In this document: piece by piece, positions 46,301 through 59,242 of the stretch
Position numbering within the stretch: the stretch's first letter is position 1
Layout of the letters: every line of letters starts with the position of its first letter
Assembly (NCBI RefSeq): GCF_014898815.1
Contig: NW_026515539.1
Span: forward strand, 186,001 to 250,000
Direction: 5' to 3'
Origin: Panonychus citri
Taxonomy: Eukaryota > Arthropoda > Arachnida > Trombidiformes > Tetranychidae
DNA: 64,000 bases
Translations under genes and position numbers: made by a program
The notes under the pieces: model-generated
What the model was told of the DNA's origin: nothing
The model's input: only the letters and a program-made list of their open reading frames with translations
The model's database searches: none

Positions 46301-47695
46301 TCAAACCAAACAAACCAAACTGGTTTCAATTTCTGTAAATAGTAGTTAGTTAATCATGATGATTTATTCAGATTATTCAGATAATTAGAATCACAATTAA
46401 CTGAGAATCATGTTGATAGGAATCAGGGTGTGTTCAGTTTTCATTTCATTCTAAATCTAATCAAGAAAAAGATAATTATTATCTAGTTCAATTGTCCATC
46501 TTAATTGTTTGGCCTTTTACCGTTTAGTTGATTTGGGAGAGGAAAAGTGAATTAAAATTAAATAGAACTGGATTAATTTAGATTTACCTTGTTTTTTAAT
46601 TTTAGTAGGTCAATGAACCTCTAATGATTAAGTTAATTATAAACAATTGATTATTATTATTAGTCAGTGAAAACAATTAAGACAATCAAAGTGAAAGTGT
46701 AACAAAATTTCAAGGAGAAAATTGAAAATTTTCATCTTCAATCTGATTAATTAACTTAATTTATTAAGTGATGATTGTTGATTGTAAATTAGTTGATCTG
46801 GTTTAAGTAATAAATTGGATTAACCAGAAAAACAAATTAAGGAAAAAGCCAATATTTCAATCAACTTATTAACCTGAAAGTTTTAATAGGAAATGTTAAT
46901 TGTTTACTAATCTTACATGTTAATTGTTGTTGATTTAACTATTCAAATTTTGAGAGATTAATTTTCACAAACCTATTTGATATTCAATTGTTGAATTAGT
47001 TGATTTTAAGATTATAAATCAAATAGAGTTAATCTCATGTCATTGATTTGATTTCTTTTCAATGTTGATTGTGATCAACTCTTTTCCTCTCTCTGTCTGT
47101 TAATTGTTCCTAATTCAGTTGAGTGATTGTTCATCTGTTTAGAATTAAATTTAACAACTTTATTGGACTTACCTCGATACGAATCGTAATAACGTGTCGC
47201 TAGATTACAATCGACTTGATCATGAGGTGAACACACTTTAGTTGCTTGATTGAAAATGGTTCCGTTGGGACAAGCAAACGATGTTGGTGATAATCGTCCA
47301 TATTGATCAGCTAAACAGATATAGTAAACGGCACAATTTTGCACGGGATCAGCGTAATATTGGCCTGCCTTTTTATCAGAACAACTGAAACCCGTTTTCG
47401 GGTGAGTGTGAACATCAACATAGAAAGGGACATCGCTACCTCGACCGTCAGGTACCCGACGGGAAGATGAAGACGATCTTACATCTTGATTACCTTCATC
47501 TGTCGATTGACTGGAAACTAAGGTGAAAGTACTTGTAGATAACAAGAACCCTTAATTAGATTAATCAACCAATTAATCAGAGAGAAAAATTAAAAACAAA
47601 AGAATAACAATTATTATCAATATTTAAACCAGAGAAGAAAAAAAAATTGAAAGGAAAAGATGAAAATTCTTACCGAGAAAATATAATTTCAACAT
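43318..47695 (-). CDS. Secreted protein with two chitin-binding type-2 domains
   Basis: Exons: 47695-47674, 47550-47173 and 44465-43318; 1548 nt, 515 residues. The signal peptide (MLKLYFLGFLLSTSTFTLVS) is split by an intron after 22 nt. The first peritrophin-A domain (FSCSDKKAGQYYADPVQNC to VDCNLA) is in exon 2; the second (FTCSGKVSGIAYADVANDC to FDCSKSE) is near the C-terminus. Both have six Cys in the CBM14 pattern. The 270-residue linker is Pro, Ser, Thr and Ala-rich with Ser and Thr runs, mucin-like and partly microsatellite-derived. Likely a cuticle or gut-lining component. The 2.7-kb second intron is unusually long for this window. Confidence 0.9.
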
Positions 47696-50600
47696 ATCGA
47701 AATTCAAACCAACACTAAACTGATATCGAATATGATGTTGACGTTCAAATCGATTAACTTGATGTGTGTTTTATTGTATTTATAAAATTTATCGATGAAA
47801 ACTTGATGACGATGATGATGTTCACTGAACAACAACAAAGAAAGAAAAACACTCGAAAAAGAATAAGAAAAAACCGATCAGATCGTTTTGGTGTCGTCGA
47901 CGTCGGTTAGTTGAAGCTTATGAAATAAAAAGTGAATTCGAAGGCGCAGTTTAAATTATATTATAAAACTTTCTCCCTCAACTCACTCTTTCTAATCTTC
48001 TATTCCTCCATCTCTTACCTTATCATCGCCATCATCATCATCATCATCAACAACAACAACAACAAGATCACCAACCGGGAGACTCGAAAATGGTTTGGAA
48101 AAGTAAACATTTCCATTCAGTTTAACTGATCATTGGAACTATAACAAACTGGATTAACTGGATTCGCTTAATTTTTTGTTCGTTCAACGCTTCGAACAAG
48201 GTTAAAGGGAAGGTCTATCTTCATTCGTATCATCATCATCATCATCATCATCATTTTCTTATTCTCTTCCTTTAAATCATCGTGTTGATGATCCACAATT
48301 TATATCTCATATTCTTGATTACGTTATCGTCGCACCCGGGCAGCAATTAACGATTACAATTTGGTGTACACAAAGATGATTAAGATAATCAGTCTGTCTG
48401 TTTTTTTTTTACTTGCAACTCACAATTTAATTGTCTATTCATACAATTGAATTATTATCATGATTGTGATTATTAATTTCTCATTGTATTTTAAGTTTAC
48501 ATTAAATTTTCAATTGGACTGGTCAGTTTAATTGTAGCAATCTAATAATATATATATTTAGATTTGACCTTTTAAATGATTGATTATCCTGGTGATTGTT
48601 TATAAATCAATATTGATCAAAAAGGTTATTAATTGTTGTTAATTGTATTGTTATATTTATTGTAAGAAATTTATTTCAATAACATTTGGTAATTAGCATT
48701 GGTTCATAATAAGAAATCAATCAACATGATTTTTAATTGTGATCCAGATAAATTTGTTTCATTTTGTTGTTGTCGTTGTTGTTATATTACAATTTGTGAC
48801 GTTGATTAGTTTTAATTGTTGTATCGTTTTTGTGCCTTTGTTAATTGTGATTGATTGATTACCAAATTGTAATAAACAATCAGAGGGACATAATTGTTTC
48901 CATGAAGATGATTAAATTGAGAGAAAATATTTAATCTGAAAAATAATAGAAAAGAAATTAGTAAATTAATTAATCTTAATTAGTGGAAGGAAACAATTAA
49001 CTAGGTTTAATATGATTACCTTTAGATTCTCGAGGGTTTAATTGGAAATTTGTTCTAGCAATTAATTCACGTGGTCAAGTTTAAATCACAATCGTAATAG
49101 TTTTAGTTAATTATTGAAAAAAAGATTATTTCTTTTAAAAGTAAACAATTAAAATTATTGTAACTTAATTGTAAGGGAATCACTGTTATTATTAAATTGT
49201 TGGAGATGATGATTAATGTTGACACTTTAAATGCTTTTGCCCCAATGGATTTCAAGTTAATTGTGAACAATTAACGTAAAAGCTTTGGATAGGAATGTAA
49301 TTCAAGTTTACAATTTGAACCAATCAATTGATAATCTTTAATAATCAATCAATTATGATCACAATTTGTACCAATTGAGAAAAAAATCAAACATTTAATC
49401 CGATTTGATTTATCATTAACTTGTAGACCAATTTAACATCAGCATCAGCAATTAATTCACAAAGCAAACGATTGAATCGTTTAAACATTTTCACCAAAAT
49501 ATAATTGAGCATTCCTAGTAATTAGTTAATTCCTTGATTATTTGTCACATATTAGGCACGCCATGTCTAAAGAGAAAACAATTAAAATAAATCACAATTA
49601 AAAAAAAAGTAATCAAAGTTAAACGTAAGAAATTGAATACAAGATAAACCATTGAGAATCACTGAATCATAAACAGTAATTGATTAGTAACAATTAACAA
49701 TTCATTCATAATTAAAGGTTGATCATTGAGATGGAAATTAAATTGTTAGTTTGGAATCAAAGTAAATTCACTGTTCATCACCTTAGAAATTAATTGTTGA
49801 TTTAGATTGTTAATGATGACGATCATTTCCTTGACTCTAATTCCAAATACATAAATGAAATTAAACAGCAAATCGGATGAAAAAAATATATAAATAAAAC
49901 AATATAAGGTAATCAATGAGTTTGATTGTTTGGTTGCAAAACAATTAGTTAATTATTATGATTTGTTTTTTTTCTCGTTGACTTTAAATCATCTGATACT
50001 TTTTTTGTAAGATGATTAGGGTGAAAATAATATAAATCTTTCAAGTTTAACAATAGAAAGGAAAAGGAAGAGAGATAATCAAATCATTATGAACGATTGA
50101 TTTGTTAAATTGTTGATAATCAAAGTGGTGGGTAAATTTGAGATAATTTTTCTTGGGTTGAGAGCAATTGTTCACGTCCATTATATAATTTAGGTCTTTG
50201 GGAGAGCGAGTAAGGACAGGAAAGAGTAAGGAAAGGGAGAGAAAAGTACAAGGAGATATTTAAATGACAATTGACTTGATTTAGATTCGGAAATTAAGGT
50301 TAAATGTTAAGGTAAATCTTAACCCTGGGAGTGGGGATTTGGAATACTTGATAATATTGAATAGAAACAAACAAAACAATAATAATTATAATCATAATGT
50401 TACAAACAAATTGAGCGTGGAGTTGATGGTGGAAATTAAACAGCAAAAAAGAGGAACATAATCAAAATAATTACAATTCGAGGAGAAAAATATGATTCAG
50501 TGAAAGGATGTTGTTGATAGTGATAATTATAATAATCTTTGAGATATCACATTGGTGGTTTGACTAAATTATTTTGTATGAGGTTTTGGTTGTGAGCAAT

Positions 50601-50735
50601 TAATACAATATTTTCCAGCAAAATATTAATAGGTGTAAGAGATAAAGAGAGAGAGACCAGTGCGTTGGAAAATAAATAGATCACAAAAATCAAAATGATG
50701 CTAATGGTTTTAAATTAAAAGTATGTTCATGCTAA
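47696..50735. other. Intergenic region, no gene recognised
   Basis: AT-rich with CAT/CAA runs near 48030-48065 and CAT near 48230-48255. It should contain the promoter of the chitin-binding gene at the left and the 3' UTR of the exchanger gene at the right. The frame 47932-48129 is low complexity. Confidence 0.55.
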
Positions 50736-53533
50736 TTAAATGAAATCATCGCCGGAAATTGAAGGTTCATGCCCATTGGAAGATTGTAAACCAGTTGATT
50801 TAAATTTAGATGAATTGGATAAATAGGTAACACTGTTGTTAGTCTCTAAAATTGATTTATCATCTAAATAATCACAATTAGTTGCATTTCGATTAGAGAA
50901 ACCAACCCTTGTTCCTCCTCTTGGACTTGATCTTGATATCACGTTGTTGGACTTTTTGGTTGTTACTGAGCAGCTTGAAGGTGGGACAACTTGAATACTC
51001 GATGGACGAGAGTCACGAGTTAATACATAATCATCATCTGAATCATATTCATAATCAGCACCAGAATTGTTAAACCTTTTATGTGAACCAATCTCATCGG
51101 AGGTTAATTGTTGAGTGGTTGTTAAAAGGCGAGAAATAGGTAGACAGCATCCGGGAAGGGTATCCATTAAGGTGGGTCTTGAGTGAGTTAATAAAGGTTT
51201 CATGTATCGAACATCAAAATTGTACCATTTTCGAACAAGCCAAGCTTTCTCGTAGACAGAACGTGAAGCTGTTGTAGGTTCTCCTGAAAGTTTCTCACCT
51301 CCCGGTGATGTGGGAGATTGAAGTTCAATAGGAGTTGTCACTGAATTACTTCGTTTTACATCGGAAAATGGAAGCATCTCATGTTCTGATTCTTCAACTC
51401 CAACAGGAATCTCGAGTACTTGAAGTACCGATGAGGTGAAACCTCCACAAGCTATAACGGTAACTATTGAGATGACACTTGTTGTTGTTAACATTATTTG
51501 CCTTGGTTCAGAAAGGGTATTCCTAATGGCAAGAGCATAGGCCATGGCACCACGAAGGCCGACAAAAAATATTACATGTTGATAGTTGAGTGGAATCTTA
51601 TTATTACGTCCAAGATTTAAGATGAAGGTTAATGGATAAACATGTAATGCTCGGCCCAAAATAATAGCTATAAAAGCGACCAAAATGAAACCGAAAGACC
51701 ATTTATGCGTTGGATAGGTAAACATGGAAACACCAAGATATGTGAAGATGAAATTTTCTGACATAAAACTGAGCAATTCGAATAATTGTTTAGTTCGATC
51801 ACGAGATTCTTTAGAAAGATTATTGTAGGTATAATGGGCCTGACATATACCACAGAAAAGAACTGCAACAATACCAGAAAGTGCAAGAACTTCCGATAAA
51901 AGGAAAGCAGTATATGACATTAGAACAAAGAGACAAGTTTCAAGAAGTGGAAAATCACAAAGCCGCGTAAATTTGGTTAACAGGGCAGCAAAACAGCCAA
52001 CAAAAGATCCAAGGAGAAGGGAAGAGAAAAAACTGTAAACAAAATTGGTTAAGGCTTTACCGGCGGCCTGGAACGGATTTAAACCTCCACTGGTACGGTA
52101 ATGATCTTCAAAAGTGTTCACTGAACCAGCTAGAACAATTGCAACAGCGTCGTTAAGAATTGATTCACCAAAGACTAAAGCATAAAGGGTTACATCAACT
52201 CGAAGGTCAGAAAATATTGCTAATACGGTAACTGGATCGGTAGCTGAAATAGTGGCCCCAAAATATAGACAATCGGCAAAAGAGAAACCGTATTTAGGAA
52301 TCAAAAGCATTAAACCGTAAAGGATAAATGCAACAACAAAACATGAGATTGTAGTTCCAATAAAAGCATAGGTCATTATAGCTCCTGAAAAGAGAAAATT
52401 AAACAAAATCAATTTAATTACAATTTATAATGATGATGGTGGTGCCAATCATTTTCATCCTTTTCTGTTTCATTCAATTTCAATAATTAATGAAACTATG
52501 ACCATTATTTAAATACAATTATCTAGATATTTTCAGCTGTTTCTCAATTATAATTTATTTCATCTCCTCAATCAATTGATGACTTTGATAATTTTCCCTT
52601 AATTAAAACAGTCACATCATATTGACTAATTAAAGTAAAAGACATTGTATTTATCAAAGAGAAAAAGAGAAAGAGAAAGAGAAAGGAAATAAAAAAAATA
52701 ACGAACGAACGAACAAATAAAATAAAACCTTGGGCTCATAATAATACATAGAATATGTAGTTTATATACTGAGCTTTTAATCCTATTTAGTATTAAGTGA
52801 GATATGATTGAATTATAAGTCGATAAATTGAAATTAAAGGTCATAGAATTACAATTAGGAAAGAGGTTTGAAAAATGGAAGAGAGTAGAAGTGAAAAAAG
52901 TGATGGAAAATTGCAGAAAAGGAGAGAAAATAAAAGAGGAACAGATTAATTGGCGGATTAATCAACACACTTACCTAGATTACGGAAAAAGAATCTGCGT
53001 TTCAATGAATAACCAGCATTCAATATGATTGGAGGTAAAATGATGTTGAAGAAAATTTCAGGATCAAATGTTGCTTTTTGAGAGATTTCGTGAGCCGTGT
53101 TGGCCAGTTCACCTCGAAAAACGTAAACATATGTTTTATTTTTTGGTCCAGATTTTTCGGCCACTGTAAAGGGTAACCAAACTGAATCCCATGGAGCAGT
53201 TTCATTTCCGGTAACTTGTTGAGAAGGAGCAACTCGAACATGTGAATAATTGGCCTTAGCATCACCAACATATCGTATGATACAACCAACAATTAACCCA
53301 TAAATAACTGCAAGACCAGTTTCATGTAGATATCGAGCTCGCCGAGTTTTGAAAAGCCAAATGGTCAAAACTGTCAAGATAAGAAGTAAAGTGTAGGCAA
53401 GAATATTCATAGAATCAAGTTCATGGATTTGACGAGCTTTGTCATCTTGAATAATATCGACAGGAGCATATGACCAAACTTGTGGACCAAAAGGAGCACA
53501 TAACACAAAGGAAATCAAAGCACTGTTGAACAT
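50736..53533 (-). CDS. Endosomal Na+/H+ exchanger (SLC9A6/7/9 type)
   Basis: Exchanges Na+ or K+ for H+ across endosomal or Golgi membranes. Exons: 53533-52975 and 52384-50736; 2208 nt, 735 residues. An N-terminal signal-like helix and a glycosylatable loop (NYS, NET, NKT sites) precede about twelve membrane segments. Family landmarks: FFNIILPPIILNAGYSLKRR, SATDPVTVLAIF, GESILNDAVAIVL, GIVAVLFCGICQAHYTYNNL and FFVGLRGAMAYALAIRNT. These fit organellar NHE6/7/9 better than plasma-membrane NHE1-5. The last 190 or so residues form a cytosolic Ser-rich regulatory tail with an acidic Asp/Glu/Tyr patch. ATG 53533 is preferred over an upstream TTG. Confidence 0.95.
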
Positions 53534-54664
53534 GATGAACAATTATCGAAAAGAAATTAACACCAATGAAGAGAATAAAATCGTTGATACTTTTTTCCCC
53601 ACTTTTACTCCTTAAAAACGATTCGTTTAATTGACGTTTTCGTTGTAATCAACGTTCTCCTATTTTTTTACTTTTCCTCCACAACCTCCACTTGTTTCTC
53701 TTTTTTTCTTTTCACCAGCAGCAGCAGAATAAACTGTTAACAGAACAAAGTATGGTGGTAGAATATAATTCGAATTTAGAAAAAAACGTAAGGGTCATAA
53801 GGTTTTCATGTCAATTTGAAGTATTTTCAGTTTCAAAACCACAATTAGAGATAAACGGGTCACTTTGAGGGAGAAGAATCGAAGCAATAAAACCAAAATG
53901 AAAATAATTGATTCTAAAAGAGGAAAAAAAAAATTTAAGACATAGACAAGAATCACAGTTGACTAGGTACAGTTTCTTTGGTCGAGGAAAATAGAAACAG
54001 AGAGACAGAGAGATAAAGATGAAGAGAAGAAAAAAAATCCAAAAGAGAAAGAGACCAATCAAAGTAACCAACCAACCAAATGATGGAAAATATGAAGAAA
54101 TGATTAAGTGGATATATTAATCATTCAACAGGATTAATGGAATAAGTTAATTCACTTGAAGATGAAAAGCAGATCTATTGTTTTACAAGGGCTAATAACA
54201 AAAAAAGAACACAATTAAATACAATAAAAAGATAAGAGAAAAAGGAAACTCAATAAATGTACATGAGTGTAAACAGTTATGTTGATAATGAGATTTGATT
54301 GTTGGTTAATCAATACTGAGGTGAATTAATTGTAATTGTTCAGTTGAATATTGTTCCAAATTCAATTTGTCACCAATTAATCATTTTAATGACACAATGT
54401 AGTTACTGTACAATTCAATTATCATAATTTAATTAAATGTCATCATTAGAATCATTGACTAATCGAAGAAAATCTTATTCTAAAAGGAATAGAAATCGAG
54501 CTCAACCCTGAGCCATTTCTTTTCTTTTCGGCGGCTTACAAGTAAAAAGAAAAGCGGTTTTTTTCAAAAGTGACAATTTAGAAAAGAAAATTAATTTTTT
54601 ATTTATTAGATAATTTGTAACATTTGATTAAATAAATTTAATAAATAGAGATTTGGATTTATGA
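53534..54664. other. Intergenic region between MAU2 and exchanger genes
   Basis: No coding region seen. It includes the promoter of the exchanger gene and the MAU2 3' UTR. The frame 53811-54071 is a low-complexity Leu/Phe/Ser translation. Confidence 0.5.
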
Positions 54665-57032
54665 TTAATCAGCGTCAAATGGTTTAAATTGTGGGAGTGC
54701 AAGTGGAAGTGAGATTATCATTATTATTCTTATTGCAGAGAGATGATGATGATGATTTTTTATTGATTTTCTTAATTGCTTTGACTTTTTTAATTCAATT
54801 TTTGAGCGGCAATTGATTGATTTTTAATCACTTATGGTTAGCAATAAAGGAAGATGTGTTAATGGAGCATATATAAGTTGAAATGTCATGTTAATTGTGC
54901 CTTTTGAGTAAAAATTTTGCTTAACAATAGTTATTGATTAATCTCCTGTCCACTTTAAGATAAAAAGAAAAATAATTAAGGTAATTAGTTATATTGAATT
55001 TAAATTTAACTTGATTGGGAAAAATTATTCACTTACATTGATATATGAATGCTCAGGTGTTTGACTGGCTTGATAATAATCGTTCATATAATGTTGGGAG
55101 AAAGTGTTGTGCGTTTGATCAGCTTTCTGAGCCTGAAGACTGTTACCAAAGAATCCGTATAAATCTGAGGGAAAAGAAGAGGAAGAAAGATAATTAATTT
55201 CTTATTCTTTTGATCTAATTATAACAAAATTAACTTACGATTTAAAAGTGATGTTGCCCATAATTGGACATGAATATCAGGTATTTTACTTGCTAATTCC
55301 ATGGCTGGAGTTACCATGTTCATACTTTCCTTACAATTTCCAAGAGCAAAAAATATATGACCAAGAAGAACCAGCGAACATGATGTCAAACGATTTAATT
55401 CCTCACAATTAGCCATTTGTAAGGTATCTCGAAGGAAACGTCTGAAACAATTAAATAAAACTAATTAGTAAACAGATATTATAATTGTAATTAGATAAGA
55501 TTGTTATTACTCACTTAGCATCGTTGAAACGATTTTGAAAGAAAGCATTTAAACCCAATACATATAAACAAGCGGCTTTTACACTCTGTGATCTGTATGA
55601 GAGAAAATAATTAATAGAATTAGAAGGAAATTTGTAAAGACATTTAATTGTGTTACTTACGCTGATTGTAAGGTATCTGGATTTAATTTAACCAATAGTT
55701 CATTCAACTCTGAATGTCTTGCCATTCGTAGGTAAACTATTGATAAATTGAGCGAGGCAAGAACCTTAAGCTCAGCAGTTGCTCCGGGAGACTAATATTA
55801 TTATATTAATGATGAAGAATTAATAATATTTAATCGGGAAAGAGAAAAGAATAGTTGATTAATCACAACAATTGATATTAAGGGAGAAAAAAGTAACCAA
55901 GTTAATCAACTTACGGCGAGTACAGCTCGAAGGTGAAACTCGGCGGTGTTACCAACATTCATTGACATTGAATAAAGACCAAGAAGTGAATGAATTACAG
56001 GTTGATGTCTCACTTTTAATCGATGATCTCGATTACATATGTGAATAGCTTGAACAGTCTAGAAAGAGAGGATTAATTGATTAGAATTTATGGTAATAAT
56101 TAAGAGATGAATTGTTATAATTTAACTTACTTCTTTTATAGCGATTGTACGATTACCCATAACAAGTCGACACATTGAAATGTGCTCGAGAAGAATGAGT
56201 TGAAAGGTATGTAACAATGGATGATTATCAATCACTGTAATTAAGAAAAGAAAATTTAAAATTAATCATCTACGAGTTGATTGTCTTAGCGAAGTGAAGA
56301 CTTTACTTTCAAAACCTAATCTTCTAGGGACGAGAACTTGAAAATGATCACTCTCATTTCTTTAGGGAAATTTATACGAAGTGCGTTGAGTTTAGTGTAA
56401 ATCTTGAGCGCATTTGCCTAGTCCCAAAATTTAAAGAATATTTTTGTTAATGAGTCTAACATTACCGTTATTTTAGATCGTTAGAGGTAAAAAGAAATTG
56501 CAAGAGAGAGAAAATAGTTAGTTAATTGTAATACATAATATCTTAAATGATAAATGAGTAGGTGTGTTGGAAAGTGTGTATGTGTGTGAACAAAAATCTT
56601 CATCATCAACAATCAACAACAACAAGACACTAATGTAATTAGATGGATGGAATCAGAAAGCAAGAAGGAAAAAAATTAACGTTAAATAACTGAATTAGTA
56701 GACAACAGATTAGCTTAACTGTTTCATTCTGGTTAAACTTCAACACACTTATTTACATAAAATCTTTTCAATATCATTCTTATCATCAATTTTTCGCAAT
56801 ATTAAACTCAGAATGAGACTGAACTTTTTTACTAACTAAAAGTCGTAAATTTTGCCGCTTTTTCACTTTTCTCTTGCCTGTAACCAATTATAACCTACTC
56901 ATTAAAGGACTTTGATGTTTTTGCTACTTTGCTGATGACGATGATGATGATGATGATGATGTTATAAAGTAAATAAGTATGACAACTAGATTTAAAAGAC
57001 TAACAAGTTTGAATTAGAGGTGAAAAAGAAAT

Positions 57033-57068
<36 letters not shown>

Positions 57069-58447
57069 AAATACATTCTGCTCTTGCTGAAAATCGCACC
57101 TCGACAAGATACACGCGCTCAGATGCCACTGCCGCTGAATTAGGCTTAGTTTAAACTCACTTTTGAGCTTCTCAATTTGCATCAAAGCTTTTTCTGTATA
57201 TTTTTGAACTCTGTCCATATAACCGGCTTGCATAGAATGAAGTACAGTGACCTATGTAAATAGATGAGAAATTCAATCAATTAGATTAATTTGATAGATT
57301 AATTGTTTAAATATTCTATTACCAAATAAACAAGGACACACATATATTCCTTTGGCATCCAATGGAAACCACTTTCATCGGTCATGGAGAATGTTAATGA
57401 TTTTGAATCGAAAGTAGAAAGATTTTGAATACTATGTTGCAATATTTTCAACGGGGATTTGGCACTTTTAGCCTAAGGAATGAAAAGAAACAATGTGCAA
57501 GATTAGTGGTTTTGATTAAGATCAAATAACAAGTGAGTATTGGAAAAGTAATACATACTTTTCCAGCGTTCAAGTGATGACAAACTTGTAGAATCAGGAA
57601 GAAAACGGTTAAACTTTCTTTCTGTTGATTATTTCCTTGCCATGATTCGAGAAGTTGTTGGGCTAAACTAATAGCCGTATGAGCATCAACATAACTCCGA
57701 CCAATTAAAAGCATCATCCCTTTACTAAGAAGGAATAAAATTCTCGTGTAAGAGGCACCAGACATTTGAGCATAATCAGCTCCAGCACTGAGAATATTGG
57801 CCGAAGACATGTAATCATGTTCCTTGGCATGAATCTGAGCCAATTGGAATAAGAATTTACAATGCCACCAAACATGATTAGAAGAACCTTCTAAACCTTT
57901 CGACAGAATATCTTTAGCTGTTCGATACTCGTTTTGTCTCTCATAAACATTAACCAACATGGCAATAGATTCCAACATTATATCTTCGGCTCCCGGTATA
58001 CTATGAGATAACCGCCACTGAAAAGGTCACCAAATTGAAGTCCAACATAATTAAATGGAAATACCAGAAAAAAAGAAGAAAAGAAAATTAATACAAACAA
58101 TACAAAGTAATAGGACAAAAATTAACTCTGATGATCAATATAATGAAAATAGAAATATTTTCCATCTCTTTCTCATAAAGAGCTAATCAAAATTATCCTT
58201 TTGATAAAATACTTACAGCATCTTCAAAATGTTTACAGGCGATGTCAATATTAGTTGTATGTTTACTAATTAAAGAGCCAATTTGTAAATGAGTTTTTGC
58301 CATAGTATAATGGTCAACTGGAAGATTAAGTATTGCTTGAAGACATTGGACACTTCTCTTGACATCAGGAGGATTAGAAGCTTTAAAACCTTCAGCCATG
58401 GACAATAGAGAAACATAACAATTGTCCAAAGTAATTGGTGCAGCCAT
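54665..58447 (-). CDS. MAU2: MAU2 (SCC4), cohesin loader subunit
   Basis: Partner of NIPBL/SCC2 in loading cohesin onto DNA; a TPR superhelix. Resolved exons: 58447-58217, 58017-57559, 57472-57323, 57251-57161, 56234-56131, 56058-55915, 55791-55661, 55592-55515, 55441-55239 and 55164-55037, giving 573 codons in one frame. Landmarks: TLDNCYVSLLSMAEGFK, WRLSHSIPGAEDI, LHSMQAGYMDRVQKYTEKAL, NRLTSCSLVLLGHIF and MELASKIPDIHVQLW. Human MAU2 has 613 residues, so a short last exon is missing; a candidate ends at TAA 54667-54665, but its acceptor is uncertain. The 0.9-kb intron 57160-56235 contains a 0.5-kb segment shared with alpha-actinin. Confidence 0.94.
56511..57012. repeat. Duplicated 0.5-kb segment, copy B
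   Basis: Lies in the longest MAU2 intron and is nearly identical to 29590-30097 in alpha-actinin, same orientation. Sequence identity stops sharply at both ends. A GA tract (about 57038-57064) follows shortly after its right end. Confidence 0.93.
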
Positions 58448-59242
58448 GTTATTGCTTCTGGTGATGATGTTTCCGGGAGATTACTTTTTACTTTAATCAA
58501 TTCTTTGGATTTGTCAGGACAAGGTCAAAATAAAAATGGAACAAATAAAAATAATTAAAGAAGAAAAATGAAAGATTGATCACCAAACCAATTTCATGAC
58601 AATTCTTATTCTAGAATAGAAAACACAAAATTATAAATGGCTGAAGATGAAGATTTTTCTTTCCTTTCTCTCTCCAATAGGCTAAGATGTTTGAAGAAAA
58701 CAAAATGGATAATAAAACCAACACCACACTAATCAACCCATAAAGATTTACACATTTACTGATGAACGTATTAAAGATACAACTAATTAATTAGTAAGAG
58801 AATAAAATTTGATTAATAGAAAATAAATAAAAAACTGATTAGATTTTTACTTTTTGGTGGCAAGAGAAAAATGAAAATAAATTATTCCAAATGGCGAAAG
58901 AAGAAAAAACAACCAATAGATGTCACCACTTGTTCAGCCGAATTTTTTTCTATTCTTTTTTTGTTTTGATTTCTCTTGAGATTAAATTAACTAATTGTCT
59001 GAAATTAATATTCTCATCGTCTTTTCTATCGTTAATTATGTGAAATAATAGTTGATTTAATTTAATTGACGTGATTATTTCTATTGTCTATTGTGTCTAA
59101 TTGTTAATTGTAAAAGAATTTTTCATTTTCTCTTGTTTTCTCTCTTGTTATTTATTGTGATCGTTAATTTTTTTTTCTTCGCAAACGAAAACCTGAATTT
59201 CTTTTGTATTTCTTTTTGGTTGGTTTTGTGAAACAAAAAGAA
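58448..59242. promoter_or_regulatory. Divergent promoter region, MAU2/HDHD3-like
   Basis: About 800 bp between divergent genes. No coding region. A CTCF-like motif (CCAATAGATGTCACC) lies at 58913-58927 on the plus strand. T-rich leader sequence precedes the HDHD3-like ATG. Confidence 0.45.
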
